This document shows positions 1-7,375 of a DNA stretch of 43,432 nucleotides, piece after piece. The number at the start of each line of letters is the position of its first letter. Position 1 is the stretch's first letter. The notes below the pieces were generated by a model. The model saw only the letters and a program-made list of their open reading frames with translations, made no database searches and was not told where the DNA came from. This stretch comes from AR12 sp036265915. Its GTDB lineage: Bacteria; Methylomirabilota; Methylomirabilia; Rokubacteriales; CSP1-6. The position numbers and the translations under genes are program-made. Location: NCBI GenBank assembly GCA_036265915.1, contig DATAOC010000041.1, forward strand, positions 1-43,432. The letters are read 5' to 3'.

Positions 1-1475
1 GCGGTGAGCACGCGGTAGCCGCGCGCCATCAGCGCCAGGCTGGCAAAGCTGCGCACCGCTTCCTCGTCCTCCACCACCAGGATGGTCTCCGTGCCGTGCG
101 CAAAGTCCGCGGCCTCCGGTGGCCGCGCGGCGGGCCCGTGCGCGGGCACGAGGCTCGCCGCGTCGTGCGCGACCCGCGGTGCGCCGCGCACGGGCTCGAG
201 ATGCCGCGTGTCCACCTCGGTGACGCGCACTTCCTGCACGTGCGCGCGGCCGAACCGGTCCGGTGGGACCGCGACCACCGCGCGAGGCACGGCGGCGTTG
301 CGATACACGTGGATCTCGTTCACGTTCACGACGGTGGTCCGGTTGATCACGACGTTGTTCACGACGCGCGGACCACCCCAGCCTGCCCACACCGGCCGCC
401 CGATGAACCCGGGCCGCCCCCACCACGGGATGACCGGCTCGCCCCAGCCGAGTGCGACCCAGCTCACGAACGGCGTGCCGACGCTCACGCGGATACCCGG
501 TGCGCTGAAGAAGGCAACCAGCGCGGGCGCGTACACCGGGCGCGCGACGATCGGGCCCGGCGCCCACGCCCAGAGCCCGTCCACGTACACCCACCGGCCG
601 TGATGGTACGGCGCCCAGCCCCAGGCTGCGGTGTCGACCCATGTCCACCCGAAGCGCGGATCCCAGACCCAGCGTCCCGTGGTATATGGCGCCCAGCCGG
701 CGGGTGTCTCGCGCGGCACCCAGATCGCGCCGTACGTCGGCACGACCCGCCAGTCGCCGTGGTGATCCAGGTCGTCGACGCCGTACACACCCTCGGCCAC
801 GTAACGCGCGCTGACGGAATCGAGCAGCTCGTCGGTGCGCGCCTGGTTCCAGCGATCCCACACGTCGAGATCGGGCGCCACGAAGCTCTGCGTGGCCGGC
901 GCGGCTGCGGCATCGACCACCACTTCCTCGCTCGGCGTGACGACGAGCGGCGGTGCGCCGGGCTGCGTGAGCGTCGCCTGGCCGGCGCGGCGCGTGATGA
1001 ACGACGTGCGCTCGGCCGTCACGTCGACGCGGTAGTAGCCGGGGCGATCGATGGTGAACGCCGCGTGCGGCGTGTCGACCTCGATCGCCCGACCGGGCTC
1101 CGTCGCCCGGACGTCGACCGCGACGTAGCCCGTCGTGACCTTCAGCTGGACGAGGTCGGGGGCCTGGTTGGCCAGACCGAGCTGCGTGTCACCCCAGGCG
1201 CGCACGAACGCGCGCGGGCCCACCTGCAGCTCGACGTTGCCCGGATGGCCGGTGTACAGCTCGTCCCCGGGCGCGAGCGCGATGTTCGGCTGCGCGGGGG
1301 CCCAGTCGTCGGCGCCGGGCCGCCAGAACGACACCTGGCCGTCCATGTAGCCCAGCCGCGGTGGCGTACTCGCCACGTTCTCCGGCGGCGCCGTCTGGGC
1401 CAGCGCGCCCGAGACGTTCCCCAGCCACAACGCCGCGAGCAGCATGCCAGCCGCAAGGCGCCGAGCGATGGTCAT
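1..1475 (-). CDS. Secreted FecR/DUF6600-like protein fused in frame to a response-regulator receiver domain (partial, runs off left edge)
   Basis: The frame is open without a stop from the ATG at 1475 to base 1 (491 codons visible). Residues 1-26 form a signal peptide ending at an Ala-Leu-Ala-Gln site. Residues about 40-150 resemble a FecR-type beta domain. Residues about 250-310 are a Trp/Tyr-rich run with repeated WAPY and GRWV motifs, as in DUF6600 proteins, and a valine/asparagine-rich stretch follows. From about residue 463 the same frame reads ETILVVEDEEAVRSF..., the standard first strand, acidic pocket and helix of a CheY-like receiver. The window ends before the phospho-acceptor Asp. 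A secreted FecR-like module and a cytoplasmic receiver should not share a compartment, so this is either a real and odd fusion or an artefact near a sequence end. FecR-like proteins usually act at the envelope; the function here is unknown. Confidence 0.75.
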   Translation of the reverse strand, partial: MTIARRLAAGMLLAALWLGNVSGALAQTAPPENVASTPPRLGYMDGQVSFWRPGADDWAPAQPNIALAPGDELYTGHPGNVELQVGPRAFVRAWGDTQLGLANQAPDLVQLKVTTGYVAVDVRATEPGRAIEVDTPHAAFTIDRPGYYRVDVTAERTSFITRRAGQATLTQPGAPPLVVTPSEEVVVDAAAAPATQSFVAPDLDVWDRWNQARTDELLDSVSARYVAEGVYGVDDLDHHGDWRVVPTYGAIWVPRETPAGWAPYTTGRWVWDPRFGWTWVDTAAWGWAPYHHGRWVYVDGLWAWAPGPIVARPVYAPALVAFFSAPGIRVSVGTPFVSWVALGWGEPVIPWWGRPGFIGRPVWAGWGGPRVVNNVVINRTTVVNVNEIHVYRNAAVPRAVVAVPPDRFGRAHVQEVRVTEVDTRHLEPVRGAPRVAHDAASLVPAHGPAARPPEAADFAHGTETILVVEDEEAVRSFASLALMARGYRVLT

Positions 1476-1510
1476 GTGAGCCCCTCCCACGGGATGAGAC
1501 GTGCCCGCGA

Positions 1511-1534
1511 CGCCCGGCATTCGGTCACCGGGCG
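1511..1534. other. Stem-loop spanning the stop codon of the cNMP/DUF1003 gene
   Basis: CGCCCGG (1511-1517) and CCGGGCG (1528-1534) form a perfect 7-bp stem with a 10-base loop. It covers the stop of the 1525-2358 gene and lies about 35 bases before the next start. There is no T tract, so a terminator role is only a guess. Confidence 0.3.
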
Positions 1535-2358
1535 GCCGGAAGGACCACTTGCCGGATGTCGTGCAGATGATCCTCGATTCGATTCAGCCGCGCGGCCAGC
1601 TGTGTGATCTCGAGCTCGGCCTTGCGGTTCACCGCGAAGTCGAGCTCGCTGCGCAGCCGGTCCTTCGAGTCCTGGCGGTTCTGGCTCATCATGATGACCG
1701 GCGCCTGGATGGCCGCCAGCATCGACAAGAACAGGTTCAGCAGAATGAACGGATAGGGGTCCCACGCGCGCGCGGCCAGCGCGATGTTGAGGCCCGCGTA
1801 GCTGACCAGCACCACGCCGAACGAGATGATGAACGCCCACGAGCCGCCAAAGCGCGCGACCCGGTCGGCGACCTCGTCGCCGAACGACAGCTGCTCGTCG
1901 ATCACCTCGTTGGGGTTGCGGGCCGCCCGCATGCGAACCAGATCCTGCGCGGCCCGGAACTGCCGGCCGACCATCGTCAGCATGTCGAGGCCGGCGAGCG
2001 GCTTGCGCTGGATCAGCTGTGACAGGTCGGTGCGATCGATCTCGATGGCCACCGTGTCCTCGAGCGCGACGGCGGTCGTCTGATGCGGCGAGGCGGACAG
2101 CATGGATGCGAGCCCGAAGATCTCGCCCGTCCCCGGCCGGTCGATCACGACTTCCTGGTTGTCCTGGTCGAACATCACGACGTCGACCTTGCCCCGCACC
2201 ATCACGTAGGCGCGCTCGCCCGCCTCGCCGACCTTGTAGATCCGCGCGCGCGCGGCGAACCGGCGCAGCTCGACGTGCTCGGCGAGGACCGCACGCTCCT
2301 CGGCGTCGAGCAGCGAGAAGATCGGGATGTCCTCGAAGACAGTGGGATCGCAAGCCAT
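1525..2358 (-). CDS. Cyclic-nucleotide-binding domain / DUF1003 membrane protein
   Basis: The protein has 277 residues. Residues about 1-130 form a cNMP-binding (Crp-like) beta roll with typical turns (KVGEAGERAYVMVRGKV, then GEIFGLASML). Residues about 150-250 match DUF1003: an N-terminal RFGGSWAF-type motif, two hydrophobic helices (near IISFGVVLVSYAGL and FILLNLFLSMLAAIQAP), then the conserved MMSQNRQ and DRLRSELD motifs. The C-terminus is amphipathic. I place the start at 2358 because a GGGGAGGGG ribosome site precedes it and a TATGAT -10 element (2386-2381) lies just upstream; an in-frame start at 2385 would lie upstream of that promoter's start site. It probably senses a nucleotide or other ligand at the inner membrane. 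The ligand is unknown, and no nucleotide cyclase is seen here. Confidence 0.9.
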   Translation of the reverse strand: MACDPTVFEDIPIFSLLDAEERAVLAEHVELRRFAARARIYKVGEAGERAYVMVRGKVDVVMFDQDNQEVVIDRPGTGEIFGLASMLSASPHQTTAVALEDTVAIEIDRTDLSQLIQRKPLAGLDMLTMVGRQFRAAQDLVRMRAARNPNEVIDEQLSFGDEVADRVARFGGSWAFIISFGVVLVSYAGLNIALAARAWDPYPFILLNLFLSMLAAIQAPVIMMSQNRQDSKDRLRSELDFAVNRKAELEITQLAARLNRIEDHLHDIRQVVLPAAR

Positions 2359-2420
2359 CAGGGCGCCCCTCCCCGCTCCGATCATAGAATGCGGGACGCC
2401 CGGGGCCGAAGGTTCTCGCG

Positions 2421-2738
2421 CTAGAGCTTGCCCCAGTACGCCCGCTCGGCGGGGAACACGGTCGTGCAGCGGATCGGCTCGGTGGGACCGTCCAGCGTGT
2501 CGGCGGCCGCGCGCCAGACGGCGTAGTGCGGCGCCGCCCGGTGGGCGTCGAGCGCGGCCTGGTCCTTGTACACCTCGTAGAAGTAGTAGACGTTCTCGTC
2601 CTTCTCGTCACGCAGGACGTTGAAGCGCAGGCAGCCGGCCTCGTCACGCTCGGAGCCGAGCGCGTCGTGCTCGATGGCCCTGAGGAACTTCTCGCGCTGC
2701 GCCGGCTTCACGCGAACCTTCACCCAGATGGCGAGCAT
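2421..2738 (-). CDS. Antibiotic biosynthesis monooxygenase (ABM) family protein
   Basis: A 105-residue single-domain protein of the dimeric alpha-beta barrel fold. The N-terminal strand (AIWVKVRVKPAQREKF), the ARG-free CLRFNVLRDE strand, the YYFYEVYKD strand and the AHRAAPHY helix are typical of ABM/YgiN-like quinol or flavin-free monooxygenases. The ATG at 2738 follows AAGGAGATCGC. It lies 16 bases after the Gfo/Idh/MocA gene and closes a five-gene minus-strand run starting at 5226. A role in oxidising or removing a phenol or quinol intermediate would fit the context, but that is inference. Confidence 0.85.
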   Translation of the reverse strand: MLAIWVKVRVKPAQREKFLRAIEHDALGSERDEAGCLRFNVLRDEKDENVYYFYEVYKDQAALDAHRAAPHYAVWRAAADTLDGPTEPIRCTTVFPAERAYWGKL

Positions 2739-2754
2739 GCGATCTCCTTGCGGC

Positions 2755-3801
2755 TCAGAGCGCCGGCACGTCGGCGGGCCGCCCCAGCGTGAGGCTGGCG
2801 GCGACGGCATCGGTGAACTCCATGTAGCGGACGCCATCCTCGAAGGTCGTGCGCGAGACGCGCTCGCGCCCACGGATGGCATTGACGAACTCCTCCTCCA
2901 CGCGCCAGCCGACCCGGCGCTCGGCCGGGATCGCGATCTCGGCCAGGCCCCGCTCCCCGCGCCGCCCGCCCCAGAGCCGCCGGGCGTCCGCCTCCAGCCG
3001 CAGCGTTCCGTCGCTGCCGTAGATCCACAGCTCGCTCGGCGGCCCGAGCGCGGCCACCGCGCTGAAGCGCAGGCGGGCGACGGCGCCGTCGCGCAGCGTG
3101 GCCAGGATCTCCAGGTGATCGGGGATGGTGACGTCCCGCAGCGCGCCCGTCTCGTCGCGACGCTGCGCGACCGCCACCTTGCCCATGGCCATCACGCGGC
3201 GAGCCGGCGGCAGCCAGCGCATGAGCGCCTCGTACCAGATGCCCATGTTCATGATGTTGTGGCCGCTGAGGGCCGCGTCGTGACGCCAGTGCAGCGGCTC
3301 CTCGCGATCCACGAAGCGGGCGTTCTGCGAGGCGCTCAGCTCGACCGCGAGGACTTCGCCCACGTAGCCCTCGTCGAGGAGCTGCGCGAGCGTCGCATCC
3401 ACCTCGAGCGTGGGCGGCGACGGCACCAGCTGCGCGACCAGACTCCGCGCGCGTCGCGCGGCGTCCAGCATGCGGCGCCCCTCGGCCGCGTTCATGGCCA
3501 TGCGCGCCTCGCAGAGCACGTGCTTGCCGGCGCCGAGCGCGGCGACGGTCATCTCGCAGTGGGTGTAGGGCCAGGTGCCGATGCACACCGCGTCGATGTC
3601 GTCGGCACGCACGAGCTCCCGCCAGTCGTCGTAGACGCGCGCGATGCCGTACTCCTTGGCGACGCGCTCCCCGGAGGCGCGCGATCGGTTGGCGACGGCC
3701 GACAGCTCGACACCCGCCTGCTTCTGGAATCCGGGGATGTGCCGGCTCCGTGTGTTCTTGCCGGCGCCGACGAAGCCCACGCGAATGGTCTGCTCGCTCA
3801 T
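2755..3801 (-). CDS. Gfo/Idh/MocA family NAD(P)-dependent oxidoreductase, atypical EKP motif
   Basis: 348 residues. The N-terminal Rossmann domain begins RVGFVGAGKNTRSRHIPGF (about 7-25), and a C-terminal alpha/beta dimerisation domain follows, the usual family architecture. The position that normally carries the EKP motif with the catalytic lysine reads CEARMAMN (97-104), so the lysine is missing. The strand ending in TWPYTH is in place. The enzyme may therefore have altered chemistry or act on a special substrate; other Gfo/Idh clades also vary here. It is tightly packed between a VOC gene (10-base gap) and the ABM gene (16-base gap). No strong ribosome site precedes the ATG at 3801. Confidence 0.88.
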   Translation of the reverse strand: MSEQTIRVGFVGAGKNTRSRHIPGFQKQAGVELSAVANRSRASGERVAKEYGIARVYDDWRELVRADDIDAVCIGTWPYTHCEMTVAALGAGKHVLCEARMAMNAAEGRRMLDAARRARSLVAQLVPSPPTLEVDATLAQLLDEGYVGEVLAVELSASQNARFVDREEPLHWRHDAALSGHNIMNMGIWYEALMRWLPPARRVMAMGKVAVAQRRDETGALRDVTIPDHLEILATLRDGAVARLRFSAVAALGPPSELWIYGSDGTLRLEADARRLWGGRRGERGLAEIAIPAERRVGWRVEEEFVNAIRGRERVSRTTFEDGVRYMEFTDAVAASLTLGRPADVPAL

Positions 3802-3811
3802 GGAAGCCGTA

Positions 3812-4411
3812 TCAGCGCGGCTGAGGCGCCGCGAACACCGGATTGTCGGTGGCGTCGACGAGTGCGGCCGGGCCCTCGGTCGGCAGCTGCTCAGCGTAGT
3901 TCTGGGCGGCGTCGATGTCGCCCTCCCACACCTCGCGCGGCAGCTCGTACAGCACCTCGATGCCGTGGCCGTCGGGATCGGAGATGTACACGCTGTGCGT
4001 CATGCCGTGGTTCACTCGACGGTGAAACGTCACGCCCTTCGACTGCAGAAATGCGACCTGCCGCAGCCACGACTCGCGGTCCGGCCACGCGATGGCCACG
4101 TGATTCATGCCCACGCGCGCCGGCATGAGGCTCCAGGGGCCGCGCTCGTCGGCGGGTGCGTCGGCCGGAACCTCGGCCAGCGCCAGATCGTGATGCGTGA
4201 CGTCGCCGCTCGCGTCGACACCGCTGTAGAAGCGCATCTTGGGTCGCGGCCGCCCGGGCACCGGCTTGAGCTGGGCCACGCACTTGAAGCCCATGATCTC
4301 CGTCCAGAACCGGTGCGAGACGTCGAGATTCCGCACGTTGAGCACCAGATGATTGATGCCGCGCGGCGTCTCCGCGTGGGCGGGAGCGTGTGTCTCGGTC
4401 TGCTGCGCCAT
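3812..4411 (-). CDS. VOC-fold protein, type I extradiol dioxygenase-like
   Basis: 199 residues. The vicinal-oxygen-chelate fold shows the 2-His-1-carboxylate pattern: His in INHLVLNV (about residue 20), His in MNHVAIAW (about 110) and Glu in HGIEVLYE (about 168). Phrases such as YISDPDGHGIEV and an HDLALAEV strand resemble catechol 2,3-dioxygenase-like proteins. The start at 4411 follows AGGAGGACGCC. It may cleave a catechol ring with Fe(II), or be a glyoxalase-type enzyme; the sequence alone does not fix the substrate. The C-terminal tail beyond the fold (NYAEQLPTEGP...) is Pro/Ala-rich. Confidence 0.87.
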   Translation of the reverse strand: MAQQTETHAPAHAETPRGINHLVLNVRNLDVSHRFWTEIMGFKCVAQLKPVPGRPRPKMRFYSGVDASGDVTHHDLALAEVPADAPADERGPWSLMPARVGMNHVAIAWPDRESWLRQVAFLQSKGVTFHRRVNHGMTHSVYISDPDGHGIEVLYELPREVWEGDIDAAQNYAEQLPTEGPAALVDATDNPVFAAPQPR

Positions 4412-4441
4412 GGCGTCCTCCTGTGGTTGCGCCGCCGGCTG

Positions 4442-4897
4442 CTATGCCGACAGTCCGCGCTTCGCGAGCTCGCGCTCGAGATCGAGCGGCCGCGTGCCGG
4501 CCGCCTCGACGCCCGGCACCGTCCAGAAGATCTCGAACTCCAGGCCGTCGGGATCCTTCGCGTAGAGGGACAGGCTCGCGCCGTGATCCGACTGGCCGAC
4601 GAGCGCGCGCGCCTCGAGCAGCCGCCGTCGCGCGCGCGCAAGATCGGTCAGCTCGTCGACCTCCCACGCCGCGTGATACATCCGCGCGGCGCGCTCGTCG
4701 GGCGTGGAGACGCCCGGCTGCTCGAAGAGGCCGAGATGATGATCGTCCGGCGTGCCGGGGATCTTGAGGAACGCCGCGTTCGGGTACCGGTGCTTCACCT
4801 CGAAGCCGAGGACGTCGCAGTAGAACCGCACGCTGCGCTCCACGTCGGCCACCCACAGGACGATGTGCTGCAGCCGCCGCAGCCCGAGCCCGCTCAC
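4442..4897 (-). CDS. VOC-fold protein (glyoxalase/extradiol dioxygenase superfamily)
   Basis: 151 residues from a GTG at 4897 that overlaps the TGA of the Lin0512 gene as GTGA, a common coupling arrangement. An ATG at 4933 would force a 40-base overlap and add a low-complexity N-terminus. Metal-ligand positions are visible: His in LQHIVLWV, His in MYHAAWEV and Glu in GLEFEIFW. The motif YAKDPDGLEFEIFW is typical of the family. It is a second VOC enzyme next to the one at 3812-4411; the two are clearly diverged and not a recent duplication. The substrate is unknown; the context suggests aromatic catabolism. Confidence 0.85.
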   Translation of the reverse strand: MSGLGLRRLQHIVLWVADVERSVRFYCDVLGFEVKHRYPNAAFLKIPGTPDDHHLGLFEQPGVSTPDERAARMYHAAWEVDELTDLARARRRLLEARALVGQSDHGASLSLYAKDPDGLEFEIFWTVPGVEAAGTRPLDLERELAKRGLSA

Positions 4898-5226
4898 CTC
4901 GGATACTCGACGCTGACGGTGATGGCCACGCACGCGATGAGCGTGTCGCTGTCGGGGACTCGGAGACCGCCGTTCACGGCGCGCACGGTGATCTCGCCGT
5001 GCGGCAGCTCCTTCTTCACGCGCTCGGTGTCGACGCTCGCCGGCGCCGGCACGCCAACGGTGACGTCGACGAGCATCCGGCCCCCGCGCTCGCGGACCTC
5101 CTGCAGCAGCGGCAGGCTCGAGTGGCGGATGGCGTCGGAGACGGCGCGGCAGGCCGCGGTGGTGGCGTCGAGCCCGTGGACATCGACCCCCATGCCGAAC
5201 TCGAGGACCACCGGCTTCCCGCTCAT
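4894..5226 (-). CDS. Lin0512 family protein
   Basis: 110 residues. The N-terminus VVLEFGMGVDVHGLDATTAA, the block ACRAVSDAIRHSSLP and the later strands VDVTVGVPAP and LPHGEITVRAVNGGL match the small Lin0512 family (TIGR02058 as I recall it), whose function is unknown. The ATG at 5226 lies only 9 bases after a TATAAT -10 element on this strand, so the mRNA is probably leaderless or nearly so. It is the first gene of a five-gene minus-strand run and divergent from the LigB-like gene. Confidence 0.85.
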   Translation of the reverse strand: MSGKPVVLEFGMGVDVHGLDATTAACRAVSDAIRHSSLPLLQEVRERGGRMLVDVTVGVPAPASVDTERVKKELPHGEITVRAVNGGLRVPDSDTLIACVAITVSVEYPR

Positions 5227-5235
5227 GTCGGCGTC

Positions 5236-5243
5236 ATTATAAT
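5236..5243. promoter_or_regulatory. Palindromic -10 element serving two divergent, probably leaderless, genes
   Basis: ATTATAAT is its own reverse complement and gives a perfect TATAAT on each strand (5238-5243 plus, 5241-5236 minus). The predicted plus start site is near 5250, one base before the LigB-like ATG at 5251. The predicted minus start is near 5229, three bases before the Lin0512 ATG at 5226. No clear -35 box is seen on either strand, and there is no room for a Shine-Dalgarno site. Confidence 0.65.
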
Positions 5244-5250
5244 AGGTCCC

Positions 5251-6084
5251 ATGGCCGACATCGTCGCCGCCGCGCTCACGTCGCACGCCCCGCTCATCAC
5301 CGGACGTCCGGACGTCAACCGGCCGGAGCAGCGCGAGCGGCTCCACGCCGGCTTCCGCGAGCTCGGCGCGCGACTGGCCGCCGCGCGTCCGGACCTGATC
5401 GTGATGTTCGTGAACGACCATTTGCAGAACTTCCCGTACAGCAACCTGCCGGCGTTCTGCGTCGGCCTCGCCGATACCTACGAGGCGCCGAGCGCGGGCG
5501 GCGGTGCGTTCATGCGCATCCCGCCGCGCACCCTGCGCGGCGACCCCGCCTGGGCCATGGCCCTGCTCGAGGCGGGCCTCGACGCCGGCTTCGACTTCGC
5601 CTACTCGTACGAGATCGAGAGCTGGGACGAGCTGTCGGTGCCGCTGCACTTCCTCACGCCGGACGGCTCCATCCCGATCGTGCCGATCTACACCAACTGC
5701 GCGGCGCCTCCGCTGCCGCGGCTGCGCCGCTGCCACGAGGTCGGCGGCTTCGTGGGCGCCTTCGTGCGCTCCCGGCCGGCGCCGAGCCGCGTGGCGCTCG
5801 TCGCCAGCGGCGGCATCTCGCACTGGGTGGGAACACCCGAGACGGGCCGCATCAACGCCGACTGGGACCAGCGGATCCTCGAGCACATCGCGCGCGCGGA
5901 CATCGATCCGCTGCTGCGACTGACCCATGCCGAGATCGAGCGCGACGGCGGCAACGGCGGCCAGGAGATCCGCAACTGGGTGGCCCTGCTGGGCGCCGTG
6001 CCGGGGTGGAAGGGCGAGGTGCTCGCCTACGAGCCGGTCGCGGAGTGGATCACCGGCTGCGCGACGGTGTGGGTGCATCCGTGA
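5251..6084 (+). CDS. LigB-like class III extradiol ring-cleavage dioxygenase, catalytic subunit
   Basis: 277 residues. Active-site residues line up with the known LigB pattern: His12 (LTSHAPL) and His57 (VNDHLQNF) as iron ligands, Glu239 (GGQEIRNW) as the third ligand, and His191 (ASGGISHWVG) as catalytic base. The YSYEIESWDELSVPLHFL block is also typical. It should open an ortho-diphenol ring (protocatechuate, gallate or similar) using Fe(II) and O2. The ATG at 5251 lies 7 bases after TATAAT. The next gene overlaps its stop as GTGA and encodes the small partner. The natural substrate cannot be told from the sequence. Confidence 0.9.
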   Translation: MADIVAAALTSHAPLITGRPDVNRPEQRERLHAGFRELGARLAAARPDLIVMFVNDHLQNFPYSNLPAFCVGLADTYEAPSAGGGAFMRIPPRTLRGDPAWAMALLEAGLDAGFDFAYSYEIESWDELSVPLHFLTPDGSIPIVPIYTNCAAPPLPRLRRCHEVGGFVGAFVRSRPAPSRVALVASGGISHWVGTPETGRINADWDQRILEHIARADIDPLLRLTHAEIERDGGNGGQEIRNWVALLGAVPGWKGEVLAYEPVAEWITGCATVWVHP

Positions 6085-6299
6085 GCCACGTGGTGTCCTA
6101 CGCGCTCAACAAGGTGCTCACGCGCATCGCGCGCCTGCACACGATGAAGCCGGCGCTGAGCGACGAGGACCTCACCGGCCACACGCTGACCGACGCGGAG
6201 CGCGCGGCCCTCACGAGCGGCGACATCGACGCGCTGTACCGGCTCGGCGCGAATCCCTACCTCATCCGCCGCGTCTTCCGCGCGCGCTTCAAGATCTAG
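6081..6299 (+). CDS. LigA-like small subunit of an extradiol dioxygenase
   Basis: 72 residues from a GTG at 6081 that overlaps the LigB-like stop as GTGA. The protein is helical, and its C-terminal part (SGDIDALYRLGANPYLIRRVFR) matches the core of the LigA superfamily, which caps the active site of LigB. It is shorter than the alpha subunit of protocatechuate 4,5-dioxygenase (about 140 residues), so the N-terminal part is reduced. An upstream in-frame start at 6006 would sit inside the LigB-like gene and is unlikely. Its TAG stop shares the palindrome CTAG (6296-6299) with the stop of the convergent ABC ATPase gene. Confidence 0.85.
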   Translation: MSHVVSYALNKVLTRIARLHTMKPALSDEDLTGHTLTDAERAALTSGDIDALYRLGANPYLIRRVFRARFKI

Positions 6300-7375
6300 G
6301 GCGCGGGCGGCAGCGCCACGCACGCCGCCGGATCGAGCCGCACCGCGACGGTGTCGCCGGCGGCGAGCCGGACCGTGACCGGCGCCGTCACCCGCAGCGT
6401 CACGTCGGTTCCCGCGAGCGTCACCTGATAGTCGACGGCAGTGCCGACGTAGCTCGCGCGGCGCACCACGCCGGCGAACGCGTTGTCAGGCGTGCGCGGC
6501 ACCGGCCCGGTGGACAGCTCGATCTCGTGCGGCCGCACCGACACCAGCACCGGTGCGCCGGCCGTCAGGTCCTTGGCGTCGACCCGCAGGCGCAGGGCGG
6601 CGCGGGCGACCGTGTCGGGGCCGGTGGCCACGGCGTCGATGATGTTGGTCTTGCCGATGAACTCGGCCACGAAGCGCGAGCGCGGCCGACGGAACAGATC
6701 CTCCGCGCGCCCGACCTGGGCCAGGCGCCCCCGCTCGAGGACGGCCACGCGGTCGGAGATGACCATCGCCTCCGCCTGGTCGTGCGTGACGTAGAGCGTG
6801 GTGATGCCGAACGCCTCGTGCAGCCGCCGAATCTCGAACCGCATCTCCTCGCGCAGGTTCGCGTCGAGGTTCGACAGCGGCTCGTCGAGCAGCAGGATGT
6901 CCGGCTCGACCACGAGCGCGCGTGCCACGGCGACGCGCTGCTGCTGGCCGCCGGACAGCTCGCCGGGATAGCGGTGCTCGAGCCCGGCCAGCTGCACGAC
7001 GCGCAGCATCTCGGCCACGCGCCGGTCGCGGTCGCTGCGCGGGACGTCGGACTTGAACCGCAGCCCGTAGGCGACGTTCTGGGCGACGGTCAGATGCGGC
7101 CACAGCGCATAGCTCTGGAAGATCATCGCCATGCGCCGCCGCTCGGGCGGGACGACGGCGTCGCGGGACGACAGCCGCCGGTCTCCCACCCAGATCTCGC
7201 CGTCGTCGGGCGTGATGAAGCCGGCCACGAGCCGCAGCGTGGTCGTCTTGCCGCAGCCCGACGGTCCGAGCAGCGACACCAGCTCGCCGGCCGCGACATC
7301 GAGCGAGAACCCCTCGACCGCGCCGACCGCTCCGTAGCGCTTGCCGAGTCCGACCAGCCGCACGTCCGCCTTCAT
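6296..7375 (-). CDS. ABC transporter ATP-binding protein (iron(III)/spermidine-putrescine type)
   Basis: 359 residues. The nucleotide-binding domain has Walker A (GPSGCGKTT), Q-loop (FQSYALWPHLT), signature LSGGQQQR, Walker B (ILLLDEPLSNLD) and H-loop (VTHDQAEAM). A C-terminal TOBE-like beta domain (about 270-359) follows. The closest style is the FbpC/PotA group. Its ATG overlaps the permease stop as ATGA (7372-7375). It is the last gene of an operon-like run: PrpD, binding protein, permease, ATPase. The stop codon shares CTAG with the convergent LigA-like gene. Confidence 0.93.
   Translation of the reverse strand: MKADVRLVGLGKRYGAVGAVEGFSLDVAAGELVSLLGPSGCGKTTTLRLVAGFITPDDGEIWVGDRRLSSRDAVVPPERRRMAMIFQSYALWPHLTVAQNVAYGLRFKSDVPRSDRDRRVAEMLRVVQLAGLEHRYPGELSGGQQQRVAVARALVVEPDILLLDEPLSNLDANLREEMRFEIRRLHEAFGITTLYVTHDQAEAMVISDRVAVLERGRLAQVGRAEDLFRRPRSRFVAEFIGKTNIIDAVATGPDTVARAALRLRVDAKDLTAGAPVLVSVRPHEIELSTGPVPRTPDNAFAGVVRRASYVGTAVDYQVTLAGTDVTLRVTAPVTVRLAAGDTVAVRLDPAACVALPPAP

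Noticed and set aside
96..1607. 503-codon plus-strand frame over the FecR/receiver gene
   Set aside because: It is a low-complexity Arg/His-rich shadow. The minus frame has a signal peptide and clear domains.
4933..4933. ATG start for the second VOC protein
   Set aside because: The GTG at 4897 overlaps the previous stop as GTGA and removes a low-complexity N-terminus, so it is preferred.
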